The notes beneath the pieces are model-generated. The model saw only the letters and a list, made by a program, of their open reading frames with translations, was not told the origin of the DNA and searched no databases. Source: Leptobrachium leishanense (taxonomy: Eukaryota; Chordata; Amphibia; Anura; Megophryidae). From it: a stretch of DNA of 64,000 bases. The stretch lies in NCBI GenBank assembly GCA_009667805.1, contig CM019068.1, positions 9,674,182 to 9,738,181 of the forward strand, given 5' to 3'. This document shows, one piece after another, positions 24,444-35,170 of the stretch (its first letter is position 1; each line of letters opens with the position of its first letter). Both the position numbers and the translations under genes were made by a program.

Positions 24444-25205
24444 ATGCCGTGCTGGATTTCATCACAGACCTCTTCGAGCGGGGATTGGCATACCGTACGG
24501 TTAATTTGTTTCGCTCGGCGATTTCGGCAGGCCACCTCGGATTCCAGGGTGTCCCGGCCGGACATCATCCCCTGGTATGTAGGTTGTTGCGTGCCATTCG
24601 CTTATCGCGTCCCCCGTTATTCTTCCACATGGGACGTCTCCGTGGTCCTTAAACTTTCTCACGGCGTGACCGGATAATGATGGCCTGTCGTTACGCCGTC
24701 TGCAAAATTGTTGATGTTGTTTTGCTTGCTCTCAAACGCGTCAGCGACGTTCGCGCGCTGGATTTTGGGGCGCGTTCCTTTCTGCACGATGGTGTACGTT
24801 TTGACGTCTCGCGACGTACAAAAACGTCCATTACCTCAGTCTTCTATCCTATGTTAGCTGATCGCCCGCAGCTTTGCCCGGTTCGCTGCCTGCGCGCTTA
24901 CGAAACACGCACGGCTGCTTGGCGTCCTATGGACATTTCGCCTTTATTCCTCTCCTATGTGATTCCCCATCGCCCGGTGTCATCCACCTCGCTAGCCCGA
25001 TGGGTGATGGCATCGGCCGGTGTTGATGTCTCCACGTTTGGTGCGCATTCTACGCGCAGTGCCATGGCTTCCTCAGCGGTGCTGTCAGGCTGCCGGTTGG
25101 AGGATCTCATGAGGGCGGCGGATTGGTCCAGGGAAAAAATAAAAAAAATAAAATAAAAAAAAAAAATAGACCTTCCGAACGTTCTATTTGAAGCCTGTCG
25201 ATCAT
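24320..25205 (+). pseudogene. DIRS tyrosine recombinase, interrupted
   Basis: The N-terminal core-binding part (RAWAPGTRAAYGTAWSRW, YRTVNLFRSAIS) is in one frame to about 24620. The catalytic part is in another, with arginine at 24752-24754 (SDVRALD) and the HxxR motif at 25046-25057 (GAHSTRSAMAS). An A-rich insertion at 25134-25167 then breaks the frame. The expected tyrosine follows at 25185-25187 in FRTFY. This class of recombinase would insert the circular DNA, so the copy is dead as read. Confidence 0.88.
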
Positions 25206-25244
25206 TGGTCGGCTGCGGTCCTAGACAGGCTTTGAATAAGCAAA

Positions 25245-25345
25245 ATAGGAGCCTCAGAGTCATGAATTAAAATTGATAATTTTCCTAAGTATGACGGGAA
25301 GTTAGAATTTTAAGAAAGACTCGGAGGCGAGTATTTTCCCGCCCG
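25245..25345. repeat. DIRS internal complementary region
   Basis: The left half (GTCATGAATTAAAATTG) is the complement of the left outer end near 20544-20560. The right half (AATTTTCCTAAGTATGACGG through the GGAGGCGAG core) is the complement of the right outer end near 25650-25710. The two meet at an ATTG motif also found at both ends. The region is the template that lets DIRS regenerate its termini. Confidence 0.85.
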
Positions 25346-25739
25346 GTCCCACCCTGGGTTTTGCTCTGCGGCTTGGGCTCGCCGGTTCATGGTTCTTATT
25401 ATTCCTCTTCTTCCCACAGCCTCCTGATTTTCTCCAGTCTCATTTGGATGGTTTCCTCGTTGTTTGGCTCTTCTGCCCGTTGGATGATGACTCGCGCGCA
25501 AGAAAGAGGGTCATTTTGGCGGGAAGAGCCTGTTTATAGAGAGGGGAGGGTGCTTGTTGCAAAGGACTGTGGGAAGGGAGGGGCAAGTTTACCTGTTAAA
25601 GTTTTTTATGCTGCGGTTAAATAAATGCTAAGAAAGAGATGCAAAATACTCGCCTCCGAGTCTTTCTTAAAATTCTAACTTCCCGTCATACTTAGGAAAA
25701 TTATCAATTGTTATGTAACATAGCTTTGACATAATAATG

Positions 25740-27405
25740 CTGCTGAAAATCAGCACCCCCCTGGGAATTGCAAAACCTGTCGCAACCCTAATCAATGAAT
25801 CACTGGATATATACCCAAACTCTGGAAGACTGCGAGAGTGGTACCTCTCCATAAAAATGGAGACAATGCTTTGGTATCCAACTACCATCCAATATCACTG
25901 CTCCCTGTAATGTCAAAAATCCTGGAAAAATGTGTTTACACTCCATTACGCGATTACTATCAGTATTGGAACTATTTAACCCCAGATCAATCCGGCTTCC
26001 GTCCAAATCACTCAACTACAACCGCCCTTTTAAAAAAGTTTCCAATGATATCCAGGCTGGCATGGAACAAGGAAACCTAACTGGAGCATCTTCCTTGATT
26101 TTGCCAAGGCCTTTGACACAGTAGACCATGGCATCTTATTACAAAAACTTAAAGACTCTGGTATTGGTGATCGCACGCTAACCTGGTTCCAATCATATGT
26201 ATCCGACAGATCACAATAGGTGTCAATTTCTGGCAGCCCCTCCCAGTCACATGCGGTGTACCCCAAGGCTCGATACTCGGCCCCCTGCTATTCACAATAT
26301 TCATAAATGATCTGCCCAATGTCTGCAAAGCCTCAACTGTACACATGTACGCAGACGACACTAATCTATACCAGCAAACCAAATCTCCTGCAGCTGGAGG
26401 CAGTGCTGCAAGAACAATTCACAGAGGTAGAAAAGTGGATCAAAGATAACAAACTATAACTAAATACTGACAAAACTGTAACAATGCTCTTTGGAACAAA
26501 CCTAAACTACACAAATTGCAAAATCCCCATCTAGGTGTCAGGACAAAATCAAATGGCACGCTGACCACAGTCACTGCTCTCAAATATCTAGGTATGTGGT
26601 TAGACCCAAATCTATCCTTTGGCCCCACATCAAAAACTCTCATCTAAACTTTACCCCAAACTAGGTGCCCTGTACAGAAACAAATCCTGCCTGAGCCCCG
26701 CGGTAACAAAGCAGATTGTATTCAATAGCCGGCATAAGCATTTGCTGTGCAGCCGCCCCGCAAACACACCTTCAGAAACTTACTACATTGTATAACTCAT
26801 TCTGCCGCTTTGTTCTACAATGTAACTACACGACCCACCATTGTGGCATGTTAAAAGAGCTAAACTGGCCGTCGCTGGAGACTAAACGCACTCTTCGCCT
26901 TTCCAACCTGGTGTTTAAGAGCTTTTCTGGGAAGCTACCACCCTACCTGAATAGGCTGCTTCCCCTAGCAGTTCCCTCGTCCTATAACCTCTGATCCAGG
27001 ACCAGCACCTTACTTACAATACCACAATATAAAAAGAAAGTGGCTCTATCCTCATTTTCCTACAGAGCACTGCAAATATGGAATAACCTCCCAGACACGT
27101 CACATCTTCCCCCAGTCTAAAGTCCCTTAAGAGATCTCTATTAACATACCTCAATAAGGAATGCACCTGTAAACATGTAACACAGTGACTATATACAGAA
27201 TGCACCTGTAAACATGTAACAATGACTTTATTTCCTACATATTTATTTTCTGTTAATCTGTATAGGTTTGTTTTGTGTTAATTTCTTGCATTTTACTACT
27301 TTTGTATTTCTGTAACCATGTTCTTGAACCCAGGACATACAAAACGAGAGAAATCTCAATGTATCCTTCCTGGTAAAATCCTTTATAAATAAATAAAATA
27401 AATAA
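25740..27405 (+). mobile_element. 5'-truncated L2/CR1-like LINE
   Basis: Broken reverse-transcriptase coding includes SNYHPISLLPVMSKILEK, DQSGFRPNHST, FAKAFDTVDH in another frame, and the catalytic YADD at 26348-26359. Frameshifts and stops are frequent. The 3' part encodes NSFCRFVLQCN and LKELNWPSLETKRTLRLS, typical of the LINE C-terminus. The element ends with TCAATGTATCCTTCCTGG and an ATAAATAAA-type repeat. SINE tails at 5.75, 19.4 and 34.3 kb share this end, so such a LINE could have mobilised them. Confidence 0.85.
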
Positions 27406-27979
27406 TGCTCTGTGGTGCCATGTGATGCTTGTGACATTGTCCCACCTAGACAGGAAATCCCTGTGAAAGTGTATGTAAGACCTAGACTTAAAAAAGTGAA
27501 AAGCCCAATTAAAACCACGAAAGCCAAGTAAACCGGTTTCTAAATCAAGAAAGGCCAGAAAGAGGTCAAAAAGAACAATGGAAATGCGAGGAAGAGAGAC
27601 AATGTGAGCTTTGATTCAGACATTAAAACGCCGCAGGAAGCGGTAAGATACTCAAGACGGAACCTGTTTGAACAAAATACACATGATTAAAGATTTAAAA
27701 GTTTCAAAAGAATTATCCAAAGTGTCCCGAAATAATGTTTCACTAGGAAACACCTCAAAATCAGGCGTCATCGCAGGGTCTGGTATTAAAGCGGGTCAGT
27801 TCTGCATCCTCCAATAAAACAAACCAAGGACAGAAGTCGTATGTTGCCTATATGGTGCAGGATTTCTAAGTAGAGCTCTCCACGGTATACGACAGCGATA
27901 TAGAATAAGCAGGCATGCAGCCTTACTGCCCCTGACACACGTAAAGATTATAAACCATGTCCACGTATGGGATACAAAC

Positions 27980-28270
27980 CTTTCTTTGGCAGTCCTCTTC
28001 CTTTTCCGGTTCTGGATTTGCGGTCCATGAGTTTGACCCTCGGACTTGTGGGTGGCACCGCTCGCCCGCTCTCTCCATTATCGCTAACCGAGTCCCCCCT
28101 TCCAGAGTCTCGTGAAGAATTTTTCCTCAAGCGCCGCTTTGCTTTAGCGTGAACTCGTGCTTCGGTAAGTGACACTACGGGCCAGTTCCCGTTTATTTCA
28201 TTTTCGCCTTCCTCTGCTCCGGTTTGATCTTCATTCCCAAAGAAGAGAGAATCGCTCTGCAAGTCTGAAC
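27980..28270 (-). CDS. PDCD4: PDCD4 coding exon 2 (N-terminal regulatory region)
   Basis: The 291-bp exon lies between the acceptor TTGTTCCAG and the donor AAAG|GTTTGT. It encodes SDSLFFGNEDQ, ENEINGNWP, AKAKRRLRKNSSRDSGRGDS and KSRTGKGRGLPKKG. The RLRKNS site followed by DSGRGDS is the S6K/RSK phosphorylation site and beta-TrCP degron that control PDCD4 stability in mammals. Both are kept here. The basic stretches match the RNA-binding region. Confidence 0.97.
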
Positions 28271-28328
28271 CTGGAACAATAACGCGGGATTCTTCATTAC
28301 CGCCACCAAGACAGAGTAATGCACACTA

Positions 28329-28460
28329 GAGGTCAGCAATCATGGCCGCCAGATGGTCTGGAACTACATTTCCCACGAGTCTCCACCAACCTCTTGCGTG
28401 GCTGAGCATCATAGGAGATGTAGGTACGAAACAGGAAGGCCAGGGTTGCTGAGCCCGGCT
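28329..28460. mobile_element. hAT-type MITE
   Basis: Bounded by AGGTCAGCAATCATGG and CCAGGGTTGCTGA, with a palindromic-looking interior containing AACTACATTTCCCACGAGTC and ATCATAGGAGATGTAG. Ends and core match the element at 30.85-30.97 kb, and the ends match the 59-bp element at 3559. Confidence 0.65.
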
Positions 28461-28730
28461 GTACAGCTTTATTAATAAATCAGTCTGCAAACCTAAACCT
28501 GTATCTACATCTCCCCCTCCATCCAATGATCACAACATGCGTCGCTAAGATTCCACATGGCAAACAGATATTAAATCGATTAAAGGAATACAAATCCACT
28601 CATTAAATTGCAATAAAAGAGGAGGTGACCCAGAACTAACCCATAAATACTGAGAACTACAAACACTAAAAGACTGAGGAAACAGAGTTTGGACTATAAA
28701 TCCCTTCTCTATACTTCAGCCAGGAATTAA

Positions 28731-29261
28731 AGGGACACTACCACGTACATAAGCTGTAACTGGAAACAGAAACACATGCTGCTGGTTTTTTTATTTGAAG
28801 TAATTTCATGTAAAAAGGAAAAATAAAATTGTTTTTTTTATCTCCTGTTTCCATTTTATGGATTTTTCCCAGGATGCAACATTTACCAAAATCTTATGAG
28901 GAGTTTTACTTTGTGGCTGTGGTTTATCTCATACAGTATTTAACACTTAAGGCAGCAGAGGGATCTATTGTTCTCCAGGCTACCCAAGATAAGAGCTGGC
29001 AGCTGAATACTCTACCCCCTGGTGATGTCCTTTGAATACATCCCACACAATACAATGATGATATTATGGCCAAAGCCACACAGTGAGGAGCAAGTGATGG
29101 AAATATACAAAATATCACACAATGGATTCACCCAGTGACACATATATTAGGAAAATATTTTCTTAACTAAACATACCAGAGAAAAACAAAAGCACATGTA
29201 AGATATCAGCAACATCACATAAACACAATAAGGACATTTCATTTTTGGTGGTACTGGCCCT
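28731..29261. mobile_element. TTAA-flanked MITE
   Basis: Begins AGGGACACTACCA and ends TGGTGGTACTGGCCCT, with TTAA at both flanks (28727-28730 and 29262-29265). TTAA targets point to piggyBac- or Kolobok-type mobilisation. A second copy in the opposite internal orientation begins at 52414. There is no transposase. Confidence 0.75.
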
Positions 29262-29789
29262 TTAATACAGTGCAGGAAGTGATACAAGCAAAGAGACTTG
29301 ATCAGAGAAATAAGCATGATCTTAGAATTCCAAAAGGGGCACCTTTCCTGCACATAATAATAAAAAGCATGACCTCCTGCCTAGCTTCCCCCTCGGTAAG
29401 CAAACCCAAAATAAAAGGACTCTGAGGCGAGGATTGCAGTCGCTCTTATTAAACAGCTGCAAGTAATTTTAGAAAAGTTTAACAAAAGTTTTTTAAAAGA
29501 AAAAAACATATACAGCAGTGTTTCCCAAACCTGTCCTCAGGACCCTCCGCCTCGCCAGGTTTGCAGGATATGTGAAGCTCAGGTGATATGATATACTGCT
29601 CAGTGATTGCAGGATTCAGTCTGGATTCCCCCAAGGTGATCTGGAAAATCTGGCCTGGTTGCGGGTCCCGAGGACAGATTTGGGAAACACTGGTATACAG
29701 CATATAAAAACAAATGGACTTTTCCACCCCCCCCCCAACCCAAACAAAAAGGAATCTTTTCACAAAGCGCTGAAATGGAACACAATTTC

Positions 29790-30730
29790 GGCATTTCAAT
29801 TCACTATAGAATGGTCACCGTATTTTGCCAAAAATGGAATTGCTTAAGCAGTTATTAGACATTGGCAAAAAAAGTGCCGTAGTAGCCTCGGCAAATTCCA
29901 AATGGAAAAAAGAGGTCTCCCATTTTCCTAATAGGCGTGTAACTCAGTAACAACATAGTACAAAATGTTACGAAATAAAAGAAGTCCTTTAAAACGAACT
30001 TCAAAAAATACAAAAAGGTCTTTTGAAAGAAAAGGGTTTTGTAGAATTAAAATTAAAAAAATAATTCCATTGAAATCTATTGGATTCGCCTGTTTAAACC
30101 GATCTAATTGAAAAGCACTGAAAATCAGTTTTGTAAGAAAATTTCGATGTAATTCAGCATTTTGTGAATCAACAAATTGATACTATAAGGCTAGGGTCAG
30201 ACTAGCGCATTTTTAACGTGCGTTTAGGCGCACTTAATCACGGCCGCAGTAGCAGCAAATGATGGGCAATGACGGCCAATATACGAAGTACGGTCGCACG
30301 AAAGTCCGGCCGCGCAACACAAGTGGAAAATGAACGCATTTTTTCGAGAACGCAGAACCGCTAGTACTGACGTACAGAGTGTGCTGCATCCACTAGCGGC
30401 GTGTGTGCGTGATTTGGAGAGGTCAGACGCTGCTAATGTCCGGCCAACATAACGTCCAGACGCAAAAAGTGTTTTATTGACGATCTGTAAAAAAAAAATT
30501 ACGCACGAAAATGCGCGTCATCTGACTGTTTTCGCACATTCCATGAAAAAATATGTCAATGCGTTCGGACTCACTTTTTGACGGTCGCTGCGAATAATGC
30601 GTTCGTTTGACCCTAGCCTAAATGGGACAATTTCAGTGCTGCTGAACGCCGTTGAACTACGGCAAAATGCACCATATTTCGCCTATGTTTGGCAAATTGA
30701 CAGTTTAGTGAATAGACTGCCACGAAATTA
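29790..30730. mobile_element. Older non-coding element split by a Harbinger-like MITE
   Basis: Left part (TTTTGCCAAAAATGGAATTG) and right part (GCACCATATTTCGCC, AGTGAATAGACTGCC) are typical of a MITE family also seen at 32.34-32.83 and 61.07-62.13 kb. The MITE at 30189-30618 interrupts it. Confidence 0.5.
30189..30618 (-). mobile_element. Harbinger-like MITE, copy 1
   Basis: A 430-bp element with ends GGCTAGGGTCAGAC and TGACCCTAGCC, flanked by TAA on both sides (30186-30188 and 30619-30621). A 3-bp TWA duplication is the mark of PIF/Harbinger. It is rich in CpG and ACG. There is no transposase. It belongs to a family with at least six further copies in this window. Confidence 0.8.
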
Positions 30731-30849
30731 CAGATACGGTGCAATTCAGAGATTGGGTAAAACATTTCCCATGTAACTCGCACAGGCTGTGCAGGCTCTC
30801 CCTCCTTCACAAGACAGTAATGGGTGTCTAGGAATACATGGGGAAGGAG

Positions 30850-30975
30850 TCAGCAATGTTAACCCGTCAGATGTTTTGGAACCACATTTCTCATGAATCT
30901 CTGCCAACCTAACGAGTGACTGAGGATCATGGGAGATGTAGTTACAAAACCATCTGATGGGCCAAGGTTGCTGAT
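30850..30975. mobile_element. hAT-type MITE
   Basis: GTCAGCAATGTTAACC at the left and CCAAGGTTGCTGA at the right, with an inverted pair (GGAACCACATTTCTCATGA versus CATGGGAGATGTAGTTAC) inside. Its right end runs into a (TA)n tract that borders the PDCD4 exon duplication. Confidence 0.65.
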
Positions 30976-30995
30976 ATATATATATATATATATAT

Positions 30996-31593
30996 ATCAT
31001 TATTATTCAACTAGTGCCAGGGTTTGATAAAGTTACCTGAAAATCACCATGGTCACAAGAACGCCAACGTTCCATAAAAAAGAAAAATCCAAATAGTGGC
31101 AGAGAAGCTTCACTGATGTGTTGTGAAATGCCGGCATGTGTCGCTGTTACAAGGGCACATTTTACTGCGGTTGAAGCTTTGGCAAACACCAGCGCATACT
31201 GAATAACCCCCAGCGAGCCAGTGACTCCAGCTGCTCTCCTGACATAACTAGGACCTTGCAGAGCGGATTCCTTTCCGTCTCACAGTCTGTTATGATTTGA
31301 TATTATAAAGTGGTGATTTTTAATCCAGTGATACTTTGTTGTCCCCCCTCAACCCATCACCACAACTTGCCGAGACAATAGAAAAAAAATAAAATACAGG
31401 GAATGAACGAGACTCGATCCACTTACCTACAACGTTAGCATTAATTTCACGCGGTTCCTCTATTTCCATTATGAATTAATCCTGAATATATACGCACAGG
31501 TAAATATCGTACAACTCCTCTCTGCGTCGAGAACACGAACTAACCTAGAAAAAGGACTGAAAAAGACACGAAGATATTTAATAAAAAAATATA
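30996..31593. repeat. Tandem duplication copy A spanning the PDCD4 start exon
   Basis: Copy A is nearly identical to copy B (31624-32226), offset 627-628 bp. The only difference I saw is in an A-rich run. Each copy is bordered by (TA)n tracts (30975-30997 and 31590-31625) that could have promoted unequal exchange. Confidence 0.93.
31427..31469 (-). CDS. PDCD4: PDCD4 first coding exon, copy A (proximal)
   Basis: ATG at 31469-31467 opens MEIEEPREINANVV plus one base, ending at the donor TGTAG|GTAAGT. The split codon gives glycine with the next exon (27980-28270), and the joined N-terminus resembles vertebrate PDCD4. It is the copy nearer the next exon. The exon start is unclear, with possible acceptors TTTTTCTAG near 31545 and CGACGCAG near 31530. 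In-frame TAA just upstream of the ATG supports this start. Confidence 0.85.
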
Positions 31594-31623
31594 TATATAT
31601 ATTATATATATATATATATATAT

Positions 31624-32226
31624 ATCATTATTATTCAACTAGTGCCAGGGTTTGATAAAGTTACCTGAAAATCACCATGGTCACAAGAACGCCAACGTTC
31701 CATAAAAAAGAAAAATCCAAATAGTGGCAGAGAAGCTTCACTGATGTGTTGTGAAATGCCGGCATGTGTCGCTGTTACAAGGGCACATTTTACTGCGGTT
31801 GAAGCTTTGGCAAACACCAGCGCATACTGAATAACCCCCAGCGAGCCAGTGACTCCAGCTGCTCTCCTGACATAACTAGGACCTTGCAGAGCGGATTCCT
31901 TTCCGTCTCACAGTCTGTTATGATTTGATATTATAAAGTGGTGATTTTTAATCCAGTGATACTTTGTTGTCCCCCCTCAACCCATCACCACAACTTGCCG
32001 AGACAATAGAAAAAAAAAAAATACAGGGAATGAACGAGACTCGATCCACTTACCTACAACGTTAGCATTAATTTCACGCGGTTCCTCTATTTCCATTATG
32101 AATTAATCCTGAATATATACGCACAGGTAAATATCGTACAACTCCTCTCTGCGTCGAGAACACGAACTAACCTAGAAAAAGGACTGAAAAAGACACGAAG
32201 ATATTTAATAAAAAAAAATATATATA
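31624..32226. repeat. Tandem duplication copy B spanning the PDCD4 start exon
   Basis: The distal copy in the direction of PDCD4 transcription. It repeats the exon, its donor and about 430 bp of following intron. The near-identity suggests a recent duplication, or an assembly of two haplotypes side by side. Confidence 0.93.
32054..32096 (-). CDS. PDCD4: PDCD4 first coding exon, copy B (distal)
   Basis: Identical coding sequence to copy A with the same GTAAGT donor. It could be used in place of copy A. If both were included in one transcript, translation from the copy B ATG would run into a stop in the 5' UTR part of copy A with either possible acceptor, leaving the copy A ATG to restart. Which copy is used cannot be told from sequence. 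Confidence 0.6.
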
Positions 32227-32339
32227 TTGTTAAAAAAAAAAAAAATATTAAAAAAAAGGCTTGAACTGTCAGCCACACATACATCGGAGTCGAACCGAGT
32301 GACAGAGAGGGGGCGCAGCATAAAGAGAAAAAAACAAAA

Positions 32340-32835
32340 CTATAGGGTCTATTCATAAAGCAGCGATATTGCATGCCATTTCGGCAATTCCATTTTGGAG
32401 TCGCCAAAGCAGTTGTTGGCAAATTCTACGGAACTGAGAAAAAAAAAAAAAAAGGTCTGTTACAAAATAAAAATAACAAAAATGTTGTCTAAAAAAAAAG
32501 GAATAAAAATGTTTTTTTTGCTGGAAAAGAATAAAATTATATAATTTTACTTATCTCTATATTACATTAACCCTGCCGAATTGAAATCACGGAAAATCAT
32601 GGCATTTCTCCGCAATTTTGGCGTTTTGTGAATAGAAGACACTGTAGTCTTCTATGGGGCAATTTTGTATAACAACAGCAAATTGCACCATATTTTGATG
32701 TCAGTTCGCCAGTATTTTTTTATTGAACTGACAGATTCGTGAATAAACAAAATCAACCCAAAATTGCAGCAACCTGTGAAATTCACCGTCTAGTGAAACC
32801 TAGGGCCAATTTGGATTTTAGTAAATAATCCCTTG
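32340..32835. mobile_element. MITE-like element with GGGTCTATTCATAAA end
   Basis: The left end AGGGTCTATTCATAAA and the right end TTAGTAAATAATCCCT are near reverse complements. The inside contains GGCAATTCCATTTTGG and AATTTTGGCGTTTTG motifs shared with 29.8-30.7 and 61-62 kb. It is non-coding. Confidence 0.6.
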
Positions 32836-32839
32836 TTTT

Positions 32840-33950
32840 AGCTTTACTTTGCAAGTATTCTAGAAAGATCTGGCGCGGCATGAAGAGCACGGTCCGCTTT
32901 GTGTGGTTTTAAGGAAATTCATACAGTTAGGATATTTAAGGTCAAGTCATGAGAGCTCCGCGATACGTTCAATGTGTCAGGTATTCTGCGGCATGAAAAG
33001 AAATCAATGTGCAAGTCCCTTTAAAAGAGCCCGTTTAGGAGGCCATAAAAACATTACATGTGGAGGTTTGCGCTTTTGTTATTCATTTTTACACAATTAT
33101 ATTATATTAAAGATAATCCCTGTGGAGCTTGGTAAGGAGCCCATTAAGAGGCACACAACAGGAACGTCTCACCCGCTCATTATTCAAAGTTAAAGCAAAA
33201 TCCAAAACTTGAGAAATAAAAAATAAATGGGGATCGTGTGCATTAATCCATGCAGCCCCATCGAAAAGGCCCGAGTCCTCCTTCCAGCCAGGATTGCGGT
33301 GTGTGGGAGTAAATAAGAGAAAAGTTTAAAAAAAAAAAAGAACCAAAATAATGAATTCAAACCATGAATAGGTTCAGAAACACATGTCTGTTTGAGTGTA
33401 AACAATAAAAACGTAACCAAAATGAAATAATGACAACATGTTAAGACCCTGCAGGAGCTGTAACTCCCCAGGCTTCCTGGAGGCAGCTCTCTCCAGACCA
33501 GGAAGTGGCTCGGCCAATCATGTTAAATCCCCCCCCATCCCATTTTAACAATACGATTACCACAAACGAGGAACAAACAACAAATAAATACCAAGGCAGG
33601 GATCCACGTGCACAGTCTCCATTCAGCTCACAGAGTGATGTCTGACACACACTGCTGTCGACACACCCAAATCTCCACGCGGCAGACAGGCACAAACACG
33701 GACTGTCACCAACGCTGGAAAGGAAAAACACCCACCTGACACAGTAACACACCCATGTGATCCTACAATGACAGATTGTAAAATCTTGGGGCAAAAAGTC
33801 CCCCCGGGCATTTTAGGGAATGTTGCAGGAGGCGGGGCCAGAATTAATGCTATTCGCTGACAATTCAGCAGCAACTGAGGTCACGGGGGATTATCTACTA
33901 AACACTGGTCAGCAGCAGGACAAACACTGACAGCATTGCATTATGATTTT
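32840..33950. other. PDCD4 intron or upstream DNA without a recognised feature
   Basis: No exon or repeat boundary is evident. Sequence near 33430-33900 is GC-richer, but short ORFs there look random. Confidence 0.45.
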
Positions 33951-34139
33951 CATTCTGGAATGCCAAACTCTGGCCCACCAGATGTTTCTCAGCTACAACT
34001 CCCATGATTCATCAGGCCATCTATTGCATTCAAGGAATTCTACACATCAACATGGGGGGGGGGGCTGTAAATTTGACAACCCTGTAATAATGTCAGAACA
34101 GCAGCAGGAGAGGCTTCAGTCAGGATCGCTGAGGCTTAC

Positions 34140-34322
34140 CAGGGTGCAACAACCATGAATTGTTAGAGAGCCTGTGGAGATATGGGTTCGATCCCAGCAA
34201 GAGCACCTCTCCAGTGTGTACTTGGGCAAGACCCCTAACAGTACAGACTCACCACCCAGGACATACTGACACCCAGAAAAATCTCAATGTATCCTTCCTG
34301 CTAAAATCCTTTCTCAGAAAAA
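34140..34322 (+). mobile_element. tRNA-derived SINE
   Basis: GGGTTCGATCC at 34184-34194 is an RNA polymerase III B-box. It is followed by CACCTCTCCAGTGTG, TTGGGCAAGACC and the LINE-type tail CTCAATGTATCCTTCCTG ending in A-rich sequence. The A-box region upstream is diverged. Confidence 0.75.
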
Positions 34323-34349
34323 ATAACCCCTAGTTTAGATGACTCCCCT

Positions 34350-34945
34350 ACCCCAAATATATGGAAGAGGCCACAAAAAAGACACCCACAAACCTTGAAT
34401 ATATGGAGGAGCCCCTAAAAACACACCCTGAATATATGGAGGAGCCCCTAAAAACACACCCTGAATATATGGAGGAGCCCCTAAAAACACACCCTGAATA
34501 TATGGAGGAGCCCCTAAAAACACACCCGCACACCCTGAATATATGGAGGAACCCCTAAAAACACACCCACACACCCTGAATATATGGAGGAGCCCCTAAA
34601 AAGACACCCACACACCCTGAATATATGGAGGAGCCCCTAAAAAGACACCCACACACCCTGAATATATGGAGGAGCCCCTAAAAAGACATCCGCACACCCT
34701 GAATATATGGAGGAGCCCCTAAAACGACACCCACACACCCTGAATATATGGAGGAGCCCCTAAAAAGACATCCGCACACCCTGAATATATGGAGGAACCC
34801 CTAAAAAGACACCCTGAATATATGGAGGAACCCCTAAAAACACACCCGCACACCCTGAATATATGGAGGAGCCCCTAAAAAGACACCCGCACACCCTGAA
34901 TATATGGAGGAGCCCCTAAAAACACACCCGCACACCCTGAATATA
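34350..34945 (+). repeat. Minisatellite with GAATATATGGAGGAGCCCC units
   Basis: About sixteen units of roughly 23-38 bp contain TGAATATATGGAGGAGCCCC, TAAAAA and optional CACACCC blocks. The same unit in opposite orientation forms an array at 54.49-54.96 kb. Peptides such as GVFLGAPPYIQ in translations are repeat artefacts. Confidence 0.95.
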
Positions 34946-35170
34946 CAGGGGGAGGGGATTAAGCCCACAATTAGGCAGTAACCTCCATGAACCTTCAGGC
35001 CTCACTGACACCGAGTGCTGTAAATATCCTCACACTGCGGAGCCGGGCAGGGAGATATAAAACTATATAAAAAGTAAAGTCACACCAAGCGAAGGCATTA
35101 ATATCAAAACAAAGACATTCTGAGCTTCCTGCCGGGAAAAGCAATCAAACTGGAAAACAGAATAAAACTG

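Larger units (their letters stand above)
20544..25710 (+). mobile_element. DIRS-type tyrosine-recombinase retrotransposon
   Basis: The element has inverted terminal repeats (about 20544-20725 and 25498-25710) sharing GGAGGCGAGTATTTTGCATC. Between them are a gag-like region, an RT/RNase H region, a tyrosine recombinase and an internal complementary region (25245-25345) that joins the complements of both outer termini. This order, with no LTRs and no integrase, defines DIRS elements, which are thought to replicate through a circular intermediate. All ORFs have frameshifts. It lies in a PDCD4 intron, antisense to the gene. Confidence 0.92.

Noticed and set aside
34184..34194. tRNA gene suggested by a B-box
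   Set aside because: No A-box or cloverleaf can be formed, and the downstream LINE-type tail shows it is a SINE.
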